64,000 bases of DNA from Prinia subflava. Its lineage: Eukaryota > Chordata > Aves > Passeriformes > Cisticolidae. Positions 12,901-26,300 of the stretch are shown here, in pieces. The translations under genes were made by a program, and so were the position numbers. Below the pieces are notes generated by a model. The model saw nothing but the letters and a program-made list of their open reading frames with translations. It was not told the DNA's origin and did not search any database. The DNA lies in the NCBI RefSeq assembly GCF_021018805.1, contig NC_086283.1, positions 57,613,775 through 57,677,774 on the forward strand, in the 5' to 3' direction. The number at the start of each line of letters is the position of its first letter. Within the stretch, counting starts at the first letter, position 1.

Positions 12901-15900
12901 GTGCATTAATGCAAAATTTCAGGTCCAGTTACAGTATGGGCATGAGCAACCAAAGTGCTTGCAAGAGCACACTAAGTAAAGCATTGCTGAATTTGGTTCT
13001 TGTTGCATGTTTGGCGTCAGGGAGGACAATCATTCCCTCTCAATGTTACAATTTACACAAGAGTAAATAAGCTATGTTCTGTGATATAGTTAGAGTCACA
13101 TACTTTTGAACTGTATTTCCTTGTATAGCTAACAGGCAAAATAATATATGGAGCATAAACAGTAAATAGAGATGTGAACATGAGGAACTGTGAGATAAAA
13201 ACAGTAAGTCAAATATGTGCCATGGAGGCTTGTTTCAGAGGTGCAGTATTATGTGTATGTGAATTAGAATGCTGAATGCATACAGAGAACTGTTCTGTCA
13301 CTGCTTGGGAAGAAAAGTTCAGTGACAACTTTCCCAGGCAGTGCCAAAAGGAGTTATGTGCTTAAAGTAAGTTAGTTTTAGCATCTAGTCATGTTTTCTC
13401 TTTCCTGTGCATCTTTAGTCTTCATTATTGATTTAGTCTCCGTGTCACCTCATTTCAAAACTTTTGCTTATAGGTGACATTATTTGGAGTTCCATCATCA
13501 AGGGCAGCATTGAACCACAATGAACATTTTACTTGTAGCCAAGTGTTATGCAGAAGGAGATCAGTTTCATACATCAAACTCAATCAGAAATGTATCCTTT
13601 AGCAGTCAGCTCACATACAGTGACTGAACCTTTGAGTCACTTGCAAAGCCTTTAAATTCGTAGTGAGGAATCAGCTGAAAAACATTTTCTGCTATTTCAC
13701 CTTATTATTTAAAATTTTCCTTTGCAAATCAATATAAACACAACAAACCTAAGCAAGGGATCACAGGGTCTCAAAACACTGAATTATCCATGCCTAGGTG
13801 ACCTGATTGGCTATGTTCACATGTCTAGAGGTCGGATATGAAAATAGCATATGCCTTTGCCTAAATTGCTTCTACGGCCTGTTTTCCCTTTTACATCTGG
13901 AATTTGTTTTAAAGGGGAGGAGGGGTGTTGGGATGAGAAGAGACACAACAGTCTAACAATATTTTCCGAGGCTAACTCACCTCAGCACAGGAAGCTGTTG
14001 GTGCTTTGTCTGCCTCTCTCTTCCCCCCACACACAGCATGCTCACTGCTGAAAGAAGGACTATGCTCACAAAAGCAGGCTGAGTAAGAAATGGAAAATCA
14101 TAGGCCGTGATTAGCATCGGCTTGAAAACATCCATTGTTTGCTTGCACTTCTCTGCCTGTGAATTTCAGCCAGATCACAGCAAGGATTTTGTGAGCTGCT
14201 TTGCAAGGTGGTGCTCAAATACTGCTGATTTCAAAGAGCAAAGATGCTTATTAAGAAGCTGTATAAATCAAAGTCAATTCTATTTTTATGTTTTTTAAAA
14301 AACAAAAAGGTTCAGCTGAATGCACAGCCTCTTGGCTGGCTTGTAGAAGAAGCAGTGATTTCCAGTAAATAACAGCTGATGTATTCTCCATTTTTGAAGC
14401 AGTTTATTCCTAAGTCACAGAGATTCATATCCGTCCTTCTCTTTGCGCATGTACCACACTGGTTGGTTGTGTGGATGGATTAACTGTGACAAGCTGTGAC
14501 ATCAGCAAAGGCTGGATGCTGCCTGGCTCTGTGATTTTGTAAGGCATCCTCCCATTACTGCTGGGCTGACTCATTCCCACTGTAGGGGGAGTGAATTGTG
14601 CAAAGGGTGGGCCAGCACTGACGGAAATGATGAGCGTCGTGCATCTCGGCTGAAGTTGTGCCTTAATTGTAAAGCAAGCAGATTTTTCTAACCCTGCTTA
14701 CACAAATGATAGAGCTAAGAAGCAAATGCAGAAAAATATTAATGCTAATAAACAGACACAGAAATGGTAAGATGTACCAATCATTTAGTGTGGGTGCAGC
14801 AATCTTTAGCCTTTGAAGAAGACTCTGAATTAGGTTTTTGATCTGCAAGGCATGTGAAAAGCACAGGCTGTGTTTTGCTTGGGGACCATGAGGGAGGAAC
14901 AATCAGTGTTCATCAGCCTGAAAAATATCAAGTTATCATGGTTATTTTGGATTATGGGGATTTCACGAACAGGAGCCAGTTTACTTTACCTGTAACGATC
15001 ATAGGAAGCAAGAGCAAGTGGAGCAAGAACATAGTAGAAGCAGCTCTTGTGTGAATGAGTACTGTATTGTTAGCTTCCACTCAATTCAGGAGGGGTAAGG
15101 GTTGTTTATTAATAACCCAGGAGTCTACTAATTTCTTAGTTATTTATTAATGATCTTGTACTTAAACCTGAAATACCAGACTAGTAGGGTTTTTGGTTGA
15201 CACTGAAGAGACCTGGAGAGAACTGCTGAGAATTCAGCCTCTGGAAAGGTGAATGCTAATGAGCGCTATTCTGCCCTTTGTATACTCTGAGATATCATTT
15301 CAGTAGTCCTCACAGTCCCTTAGGATCTGCTTTTAAGGTTCAGAGATTCTTAAGTACTCAGCAGAACAAGAAGCTTATGTAGACAATTGGTGGGTTTGGA
15401 GCAAACAAAGTCATTGAAAACCTGACCTTTAAACTGACTTCATTTCATTCCTCATAGCTGCAAAAGTAATTAGAAAACCCAAGGCGGTGGGCTCCTTTTG
15501 TGTTTTAAGAGGGGGCAACAAGTTGGAGGGCAACAAGTTTCTCTTCTGAAAAAAATAAACTTGCTGACATTTTCTGTCCAGAACTTTTGACCTTCATCTT
15601 GTAGATGGTCTCTTAAGCTTACAGGCTTCCCTGTCCATTTAACAGCCTGTTCCGGCTGAAAAACAAGACAGGTTGCTTCTGGAGGACCTTGTAGCAGCAA
15701 GAATTTGAAATGGCATAGATTACTGTTGTTTGTTCCCCCAACAGTTACTGTTGTGAGAACTTTTGGAAGTTTATTGTTTGTTCCCAGTGAACAGCTTGAC
15801 TTTGGACACTAAACTCCTTTCCAGGGTAGATGGACACTTGTGTATGTTTTGGAGTTTTATGATCCCTAAAATGTCATGATGAATTCTAGAAACATGGTAA

Positions 15901-18900
15901 ACAATTGCTTGGGACACTGTATCTATGGATGCTCTTTATAGTAGTTACTTATTTCAAAAACTGTTTTCATTTCATTTAGTCTTTACAGGGGTAATTTAGT
16001 TATCACGCATATTTACAGTCACCTAGAACATGGGTGATGCTGTTACCTTTGGTCCACATCCTGGACCTGGATACTGTGGACAAGGGTGTATGACTGCAGG
16101 AACTCCCTTACAAGGGTGGGCAAAGACAGTCTGGCACATGGCTAAGGATCTTTATCACATGAATAGTGTAACATGATCATTATCTCAGCAGAGATACTAC
16201 ATACTGCCTCAATGTCTCTTAGACTGCACTGTTGCTTCTCTAAGATTGTAACACAGAAAACCTTCAATGGAGAAAAAGTTTTTTAGGTGGCTCCTTCATG
16301 GAGTCCACCTTCCAAGTGTGAGGTTGCCCAATAGCCTGCTGAAAAATTTTACAGGTGTGAGTTGCATCTCTTCTTTGCTAACACCTTGTGCCAGTTTTCT
16401 GTCGCTGTTTCTTGGCTGCATTTGCAACTAGGTGAGCAATCTTTCCACACAGAAGCTCTCAGTGAGGATGTAAGCAGGCTAAGCTGCTGTGGGAGTGGTG
16501 TTAGCCAGCCACTGTTTCCCAAAGAGAGGCTGTTCTCAGATACTGATGAAAGCAAGCCAGATTACGTCAGCTTTTGGTATGTGTGCTAACTGTGTTTAAC
16601 AGAAATACAGAAGGGAGACCACACTAGCTGAGTGAGAGTGTCAGGATGAGGATGAGTACTATTGTAGTATATTGGTATTTCCCAACCATCTTAATCCTAG
16701 GCTGTTGATGGTTACCTGCATGGTACCTTTGAATTTCTAAATGGGCTGTGACCTACTGACAGGGGTCAGCCACAAGGCTTTCTATCCCAGGAGATGTAGT
16801 TCAGTACATTACAATAAAGTCTGATAAAGTTATCTTGATGTGTTACCAGAGATACAGTACTCGACTGAAGATCACCTGGAACGGAAACACTCCCTGCCTG
16901 TGGTTTTTGTTCTCTCTTCTCTGTAGATAAGATATTTGGTCCAATGTCTATGTGTGCACATGTTCTCCAGGGCATGCAACTATAGTCATGGAAAGGATCA
17001 GTGCAAGGCAGAAGAGAAGCACCAGATGCTGGACACGGGAGGGAAGCGATAGCTGTAGGCTGAGGAGTAGTATCTGCAGCTGTGCTAGCTGGAGCAGATT
17101 TGGCTGTGATGCAAGGTGTCGACAGCTAAAGCTATCTTACCTCTGCCTTCCGAAGAGATTAAGTTGGTGAATGGGAGTAGGCTGAAAATGGCATGGATAA
17201 GAGGCACAACAGGAGTGTCTTACAGCACTTTGGCAAGCTGTCTAGTGCTAGCTATGCACCTGAAAAGAATTCCCCTCCATACTTGAAAAAACTTTACTTC
17301 AGTAATAGGAGGTAGTGGAAAGCTGTTAAGATGGGCCTGTAGCCTTTGATTTGGCAAAGGATTACTCACAAACCAAACCTTTCCAAGGAAAGGCTTTTTG
17401 TGACAACCGGCAGACACCCCTCTGTACTCATCACTGCTCTTCATATTCACAGCACGATTGTTGCCCCCAATAGGTACATGATTTTGGAGCTGAGACCATA
17501 ATACAAACTGGAAAGATTCCTCACCATCAGGCAACAGTCTCTGGAATATAGCAGCCTCAGGTCTGGTGCTTCTATGGGTCTTGGTGCTGTGATGCCTGTA
17601 AATGTGCTTTAATGTAATTGTTTATAATTACTGAGGATGAAGAAGGTATATCTGGCAAGCTTCCCAGAAAAATCCCAGCTGAGGAACAGTTGAAAGCCAG
17701 GCACAGACAGGACAGTGATTGCTACTTGACATTCAAAATACCTGACAGCAAACAATGAACAATCCCAGACTTGCAAGCACTCAAATGAAATGACAAGTAC
17801 ATAACCTTCTGAGTGTTTATAAATGAAGGCAGTGGTGTCTAGAAACCATGACAGAAATATTGGAAGAGGAGCAGGCAAAAAATAGACTGCAAAATTCTGT
17901 GAGCTTGCAACCAAGAGCCCCATCATAGGTACATGATATTCCACCATCAGTTTAGATGTAGGAAGATGTTTTGAACAACTTCAGCAATGTCATGTGGATT
18001 TATCCTCTACCATGGTTTTACCTTGTCATGTGCCTGTAAGAGTTTTTATCTGGTCTTCAGTGTTCTAAAATTGTCTTAAGAGCACTCCTGGCAAGGGCCT
18101 GGCATTTGGGCCAATGTTGTCCATTCAGAACATTTATAAATAGTACCAGTTTCTGTGCCTCAAGTGCAACAGACAGCATGGTTTCCAGTCACTACATGGC
18201 AGGCAACCATGCAACCCAGATTTAGTGGTACTGTATATGCTGTAAAAAATGCATTGCTCTCATGTCGGAAATGTAATATAGTTAAGAATAAAGTCAAAAT
18301 CTGAGGAAGTGTCAATCCTGTCAGTCACTCATTTTATTTAATGGGAGCATACTGTCTGATCCACTTGAGAGGAAGAAGAGATTCTTACTAAGTGACAGGT
18401 CAGCCGAAGAATGTAAGATGTGCCTCTACACCTACACATATAACACAAGATCTCATGTACCATCACTCAGTCATGGTTGGCAATGGCATTCTGTTTTAAA
18501 TGTGTTACTTAATGGGTGCAGTAGGAAAAATGCAAATATCCTGGCATCTTAAATGTATAGGCATCAAGTAAAAGGCCTTATTTATGCCTATATTTTCACA
18601 TAATGCTATGTAAACCTTAGACTGAAGTCAGGAAGACTTAATGCCTTTGCTTTTATCTGTATGGCATTATTAACTTTTTACAAGACAGTGTAGTTAATCA
18701 TTCTTTTGTATTTGATCATTTCTTAATCGCATTCTTTCTGACTGTAAGTGTACATGTAAGCAAATATTTCAATAGAACACAGGGTACAACTGGAAATAGT
18801 TAATGGATCTAAGACAGCAGAACTGCTTTTAGCAAAAAAAAAATCGTCTTTGAACTTTAGAATAGGACTTTTTTTAAAACCTATGTCTAAGCAAAAAAAC

Positions 18901-20156
18901 CACCCTGATTTCAAATGACTATTCTTTAGATCAACAGTGACTTTTAAAATACTTTAAAGTATACTAAAGCAAATAAATTTATTTATGCTATTTGCTTCTT
19001 TTACAGCTGAACCATTGAGTTGGGCAGGAGTGCTAAGCCCATCAGTGACTGCATATATGACAATTTCTGTCATGGCAGTAGGACATACTTTAGAAGTAAA
19101 AAGCCTGCTTCAGGTCTTTGGTAAAAGAGTGTGACCAGGCTGGGGCTAAGACTGTATGCTTTGTTACATAACATGTGAAGCTGGCATAGGGGATATGGCC
19201 TACTTTGCCTCCTTTATCTTCCTCTTCTAGATCCTGGTTGGAGATCTGTCTTTGTGGTGCACCATTCCCTTATTTATTCACTAGGCAATTTTGTCACTCC
19301 TTCTTAATTCTCTGAGAATTTGGAACTGCTATTACAGTTTATTCACTGAAAGCTTTCCTTGACAAGAAAGCACAGAGGAAGAGCCTCCATCAAAGAGGCT
19401 CAGAAGTGCATGGAGAGGCACAGAAAGAAACAAGTTGTGACTCTCAGCACTGATATAAAAAATCTGTTGATGGCCCCCTTCTCATGTCTAATCCTGTTTG
19501 CTTGTCATGCTATGCTAGCATTGATCAGTTGCAAGAACTGTGATTGTCTCTCTCCCTTCCATCAAACCAGCAGCATTGCATCTATAGTTCACTTGTAGAG
19601 CTTTCCACCCAAGCAAAGGGCCAAGTGCCTAGGAAGGAGCAGGCAAGACTTCAGGAGAAGTGGTCAGGCTGCAATGTACCAGAAAAAATAGTGGTAGTGC
19701 CCTGGCATGGCTGGATAAATCAACTTTAAGAGGGGTTTCCAAGGCCTCACTCAGTGCAGCTGTGTGACCGGGGCTTGACTTATGTCAAGAGAGCTCAAAA
19801 AGCCTTTTGCTCAGGTTGTACTGAAGCCAGAATTTGGCCACCAGGCCAAGGCTGTTTCTTGGGCAAACAGCAGTAAGTCACACTAACAGACTGTTCTCAA
19901 CAGAAGTTCATTGTTAATTCCTATTTGGCACTTCATACTGGCAAAATTTCTCTATTCCTTTCAGATTTCAGTTAAATCAGGCCACAAGTTCAGAAGTTGT
20001 GGGAAATTGACCTGCATAGTACCTTGTATTTGTTTCTACTGGGTACCAGGCAAGAAAAGCCTTTCAGGAATTTAAAGCAAATCTTCTAGTGTGTCACATA
20101 AATTGCAAGTGCTATTTTTCATCCCCTGGGTAAAAGAATTCCAGCGTTCCTATCCC

Positions 20157-20170
20157 TGTGCACGTGCACA
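20157..20170. promoter_or_regulatory. Perfect 14-bp palindrome centred on E-box CACGTG
   Basis: TGTGCACGTGCACA reads the same on both strands and contains CACGTG, the core bound by bHLH-Zip factors. It lies about 0.7 kb before IDUA exon 3. Other CACGTG cores occur in the window, so function is unproven. Confidence 0.35.
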
Positions 20171-20883
20171 TTTTGGTACTTGTGTTCCTGCAAGATTCCC
20201 TGACACAAAGGAATGCATCATAGGTTGCTAAGTCTTTGAATGCATTTATTCAAAGCAGAATGAAAGATTTGCAGCCTGAGATCCTGGGAGAACAGGAAAA
20301 ATATTAAGCAAATGCTTACAATGACATAAAAAATACAGACATTGTTTGCATAAATTCAGCATTCTTTGAAAGATACAATTATTATTCATCTAGACTTAAA
20401 TCTATAAGGAGTGCTGCTAAGTAATCTATATTATATACTTCAGATTAGAAGTACATAAAGAAAGACTGCATATGGGACAGTTGAAAAGAGCTGGCCTAGC
20501 AGTCGATAATCCAATGGAAACTGAAAAAACAGCTTAAGCAAAAAAAAGACAATCTGTGTAAATTTTACTTCAGCAGAGAGTTAGAAGTCTTAATGTTCTG
20601 TGAAAAACCCGAATTCAGCAAGCAAACCCATTATATTGCTTCTATTGCTGCTGAAATAGGAAAAAGGCATGGATTGGTCAAGAGATGTGACTTGCTTATG
20701 GTGAACATACTTACTTTACTCTTTACTCTTCCTTTAGAAGAAGGAAGTTTGTGTACAGTTCCAAGAACCCAAGTCTCATATAAATTTCGAGAAGGAGTCC
20801 TGACTCATTATTTACTAATCAAGTCCTATCTTTCCTATAATATTTACACTTCTAATTTTTATTACGTTCTTATTGTTCTTCAG

Positions 20884-20966
20884 AGTGGTGAATGGCAAAC
20901 TTAACTACGATTTTACTGCCTTGGATAACCTTATGCATCGCCTGTGGGAAAATAAGCTGATTCCAG
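20884..20966 (+). CDS. IDUA: IDUA exon 3
   Basis: Acceptor TTGTTCTTCAG, donor CCAG|GTAAGG. It starts on the third base of a codon, as human exon 3 does. It encodes [20 protein letters not shown] and ends LIPG. At 83 nt it is one codon shorter than human. Human glycosylation site N110 (NFT) is DFT here, so that sequon is absent. Confidence 0.95.
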
Positions 20967-23254
20967 GTAAGGGCAGCTCCCTGCCTCCACAGCTCGGTGT
21001 ATCTGTTCATCCATATTGTACAATCATTAGAATATTCTTAGAGAGCTTTTCCAAAGCTGATTTTGATAAAAATTCATTATTTACCTTTTTGCCTTTACAT
21101 CATGTCCATGAAAAACAGTGTATGCAAAATGTTGTTATAGCAATTAAGGTAGCACAAATGGTTTTACATTGCTCTGAAGGCAGATTCAAATGGTTGAACT
21201 TGTAAAATGACATCTCTTGAAGAGAAGTTTGTACCCATTGACATATACCTATAAGGCCAGAGAAGCAGATACTCCAGATATAACTTCCCATAAATTTATG
21301 CAAACATTCACTGTTTTAAGTTTCCTCTGAGCCCTGCATTTATGTTTACAATTACTAGCTTTGACTCCTACAGTCACTGACAAGTAACAAGTAAACGACC
21401 TCAAATCTGAAATATTTCTGATGGGAACATGTGTAAAGAGAAGCCATTTAATGATGCTTCTTAATTAACAAGTTTGTTTCAGATGATGTGATAACCCCTT
21501 CATTAATAAAAACTAGATAGCATTTACAAAAAAAGGAGACCCATTTCTTACATCTTTTTTAGGATTTGAATTGATGGGTAATCCATCAGGATATTTCTTA
21601 GATTTTGAAGATAAAGAACGTGTAGTACAGTGGAGGAACTTTATTACTGTTCTGGCCAGGAGATACATAGGTAAGTTAAAAAAATAAAAAACTGGTTATT
21701 TGTCCTGTTGTAATCCTTTCTAGCTACTTCAAAAAGTTTTATGTATTATGATCAATTTCAAGACCCTGGATTTTAACACAAAACCAGAAAACAAACATGC
21801 CAGAACAGACCATGGAGACCATAGGATAATAGTCCCTCTTTTTACTGATACGTGGCCAACATGCAGAATGAGTAGAGTGTTCTGGGTAGTACATTTGGCC
21901 TACCTCAAAGAACTGACTTTTAACCTTGTTATATTGTTGTGGTTGTAAACTACCAGCTCTCACTGGAGCATGATAACCTGCATATTTCTTGTATGTCAGC
22001 TTCAAATATTTCTAACCAGGCAGAAGGCTCAACCTGAATTAAGGGTGGGTGAGTGACGTAATCACAAAGCTGTAAGTCATCTTCCTCTGACCCTCCATCT
22101 TTTTCAAATTTTGCTGCATTTCATCAAAAATGAGAGATCATTTGGAAACTCCCAAATTACATTTCCCTCATTATTAAAAATAATGAGGGAAATTATGTAG
22201 TCATAGTGCTGGGTGCTGAGCCTCACCTGCAGCCCAAACAAATAGAATTGTCCGTATAAGTCACTTATTGATAGTATTGTCTAGATATGCAGCTGACTGA
22301 TAAATGAGGCCTCTCCTACAGATAGGTATGGATTGGAGCATGTTGCTAAATGGAATTTTGAGACATGGAATGAACCAGACCACCACGACTTTGACAATGT
22401 GTCTATGACAGTAAAAGGTGAGCACGTTTTGGAGCACTTGTGAGTGTGGTGAAGTGAGACAGGTGTGTGGGGTGAGCAGAGGGGTGACAGTGAGATGTAA
22501 GTTTTACTGACAAAGAAGTAAGGTGGACAGGAGTGATAAGGAATGCAACAAGTACACCAAATCTGTTTTGCCAAGGTCATGTTACTGGCTACGCTTTATT
22601 CCCTAGTTGGGTATCAGGGGTGGTGGAACAGAAGAACCAAAACAAGAGTTCCACTAAGAAGATGCAGCTCAATTATTAAGGTGTTGTTAGTAGCAGTAAG
22701 GGGATGAAGGGTGGGATAAGAGGACAACTCCTCATTGAAGTTGCATGGTTTGGGAACATGCTCATACAGGACCTTTGGAAGAAAGGTAGCTGCCCTTGTG
22801 AAGGCAGCTGAAGTTCTGATGTCTTCTTGTGTTGTCAGTGCATAGGAAAGAATAGTCCCAGTTTGTGAGGTCTTGCCAATAAATCAAGTAATAGGGTTAT
22901 AACATCTCCTTGTAGTTTTAGACCCAGTTTCTGTTTTGAGTTATCATCTTTGATATATTCATCTGCTTGTACTTCAGGGTTTCTCAACTATTATGATGCT
23001 TGTTCAGAAGGATTAAGAGCAGCCAGTCCTTTTCTAAAATTTGGAGGGCCTGGGGATTCCTTCCATCCCTTACCCAAGTCACCCATGTGCTGGAGTCTTC
23101 TGTGTCATTGCTACAATGGGACCAACTTCTTCACAGGGGAGACTGGTGTAAGGCTGGATTACATCTCTCTCCATAAGAAGGTTAGTCCAAGATTTCAGTT
23201 TAAAGCCATGTTTTTTCAATCAATTCAAAGTTACATTTCATTCTGATTTACAAA

Positions 23255-23327
<73 letters not shown>

Positions 23328-26300
23328 GTGGTGATGATGATGATGATGATGATGATGATGAGTGTCCAGGCTATAGCAGGAAGCATGGCTACCTATTCTT
23401 GCCAAACTTTGAAGACATTCAGTTACAAGACTTCAACTCAAAGCAAATTTGTCTTTGCCTAATTCCCAAAGGGAAACAACTCTTCTGTTCCATTTTATAT
23501 TCTAGGAGGAGCTCATGCAAATAGCACATGCTGTAGTAGATGAGATAAAAATACTAATTTTGTTGGTCCACAGCACCTTGGTGACCAAGGAATATGTTTT
23601 CAGAATATGTTTTCAGAATATATTTTATGTTTATGACTAGCTTATGTCTGTTTACCACTGTTTTCTCACTACCGCTAAGCAGATATGAAATATTGTTGCA
23701 GGGAGATGGTAATTCTCTATACATCTTGCAACAAGAAGTAGAAACAGTTCAAGAAATTCAGAAGCTGTATCCAAGTTTTTCTTCTGTTGCCATATATAAT
23801 GATGAAGCAGATCCAATGGTTGGATGGTCCATTCCACAACCCTGGCGAGCTGATGTGACCTATGCAGCTATGGTTGTAAAGGTAACAGTTCATTGGTAGT
23901 TTTGTCACTGTAGTGTGCCCTGATGTGTTAATGCAGTTGAAAAAGTAGACTTAATTTTTAAGTTAAGTAGTTAATTTTTAAGCAGCTACTCAGACTAATA
24001 GATCCTAAAAATGGATATCTCCCCACTGATACAGTCGGGGTTTCCCTGAATAGTTTGGTTTTAGTAGCTTGATTGAATTTGTATTAGTTTACTTCATCTT
24101 TCCTTAAAAAAAAAAAGTCCAACCCAGAACCAAACTGAGAAGTTGTCAGAGAAGTGCTAGAGAACTGAGTTGGAGAATGTATACAGTCTCCCATATCTCC
24201 CTATCTCTGATAGGATTACTGCCACTCATGCCCACTCCATGTAATTTTACTGCTCTGGTGTCAGTACTGCTGGCTGTCACCTCACATACACGAGAATTAT
24301 TTCCCAGCTCCTTCAAGAGTTTATCTCATCAGGAGATATCAGGTATAATAAAGAAGTTCCTTGAGCTCTCAGCATAGTCCATTCTTTGGTTTGGGATTCT
24401 GGTTGTACACATGATCTTATTAATTACTGGTAGTAATTACTGATGTTGACCAGAAAAGCAGGAGAAGGGAATGCTCAACATTCCCACCTCAGCAGTAATT
24501 GCACCCTGCCCCCAGAGCAAGCTCAGCTCTTCCCCTGCATAGCAATAATTTCCACTGCAGGCCTGGTGTTTTGTGAGTCACTACCTTAAACACATAGTGT
24601 CCAAAGGCTCCTGTGCAAAGGAATAATTCCCAAACACAGGAGCATGTATGTCACCCAGAAAAATCTTATCAGCTGCTCCTGAGGAGACAAAGGCTCCCAG
24701 TTCTCTGAGACTGCATATACAAGCAGTTTTCTCTAAGGCAACAATTGACTGCATCACATAGAGTTTGCAAGACAAAATAACAGTGTTTATAGTGATGTGG
24801 TGATATGAAGAGAGAAAGAAAGACACATCCAATGGAAACTTAACACATGGTTGTACAGAAGCTGAAGCACTATGTCCTTCGGAGACACAATTGTTCAGTT
24901 GTCAGCCTTCTCAAGTTCTGCTTAATTCTGATACTCAGGCACAATCTAATAAACGGAGAACTTGGGAACTTCGACGTTTTGCAGGAGGGCAGCACAGCAA
25001 CCAGTGAAACACCAGGAGAATTAATTTCAAGTTAGTACCAAGTGGGAAAAATGGCTAATTGAGAAACAGAATCCAGAACCAGCTCACAGACACTGATGTA
25101 GTGGGTATAAAGTAACTCCAGATTTGGTGAACCATTTAGAATTAATTCAGATCGTAAGTCCTCATTACTAATGAAGTATTCAAGACAGAGGAGCATAATT
25201 TGTAGTGCAATAGACAAGGAAATGTGTTCATTATTTACGAAGAGTACTAGTAATGATTATTTCAGAGACTTAGTACTGGCAAAACTACACAGGTACTTCA
25301 GATTTTGCAGTGATTAATATATCACCTAAAGTATGGTTTTTCCAAGACTCATGATGAATTGTTTCTTCAGTTCATCATAAGTTCTTCAGTTCATTTCTTG
25401 AGTCTTTTCTAAAAGGCAGAGTGACAGTTCTTTACAGAATGCTGTAGAGATTTTTAAAAAATACAGGGACTGCATGTTTGTTGGTTGTTCGCCAAGAGGG
25501 AAGGTTCATTTTCTTTATGACTTCGCAGGTAATCATCCAGCACCAAAACCTGCTCATTTCCAAGGCCAACAACACCATCAACTACTCATTGCTGAGTAAT
25601 GACAATGCCTTCTTGAGCTACTATCCCCATTACTTCACCCAGCGGACTCTGACAGCACGTTTTCAGATGAACAATACAAAGCCACCTCATGTCCAGATGG
25701 TGCGGAAACCGGTGCTGACTGCCATGGGCTTGCTGGCACTGCTAGGTATAGTAACCACTGATTACAGAGCACGTCAGTAACCCCTCCTATCTAGAAGCTT
25801 CCAGCCTAAGAAAGATTGTTCCAGCCATTTCACTGTTCATAAAAGCATGAGTTCTCCTACTCACTGTTCACTAGCCGTGTTAAGAAAATGCAACTTCATT
25901 TACTCAGATTGATAGCTCAGAAACTATTACTGAGAGTCTGTTATCCGTTTGATTTAACTTTCTGCTTTGTTTATACCCTCTGTGTGGCAACCACTCATTT
26001 TTTATTGACTGGTACTTCCCTCTTGTGATGCAAGGGGTACATCCCATTGGGCTGCAACTGTCTTTAAGATGTCCCTGCAGCTGGAAGACTCGTGCAGCAT
26101 ATTACAGAGAGAACCTAATTCATTGTCACCTGTTTGCATGTTGCTAGCTGAACTGCTAAGCATAAAAACTGCTGTAGTATGCATATACTCTGCGGCTGTA
26201 AAATAAATCTGACTGAAGGCTGTAACTGGTAAAATAAGACAGAATATAGCTCAATTTATGCTCAATCACTGTGCATGCTTTGACCCTGCAGCTATTGACA

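Larger units (their letters stand above)
1178..20883. other. Long gene-free stretch: SLC26A1 upstream region and inferred IDUA intron 2
   Basis: About 19.7 kb of AT-rich sequence. I looked for IDUA exons 1-2 (signal peptide; the conserved tryptophan-rich block before exon 3) and for SLC26A1 leader exons and found none I could support. The open frames present are short, lack splice context and match no family I know. Contents noted: a 17-A run at 3954-3970, a C-rich pyrimidine tract near 4166-4206, a CpG-containing block near 14440-14660, and a 14-bp E-box palindrome at 20157-20170. By analogy with human, this is IDUA intron 2 on the plus strand and SLC26A1 5' flank or leader introns on the minus strand. 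Confidence 0.6.

Noticed and set aside
23256..23462. Open frame beginning with a long poly-methionine run
   Set aside because: It is the GAT microsatellite read in one frame, inside IDUA intron 6.
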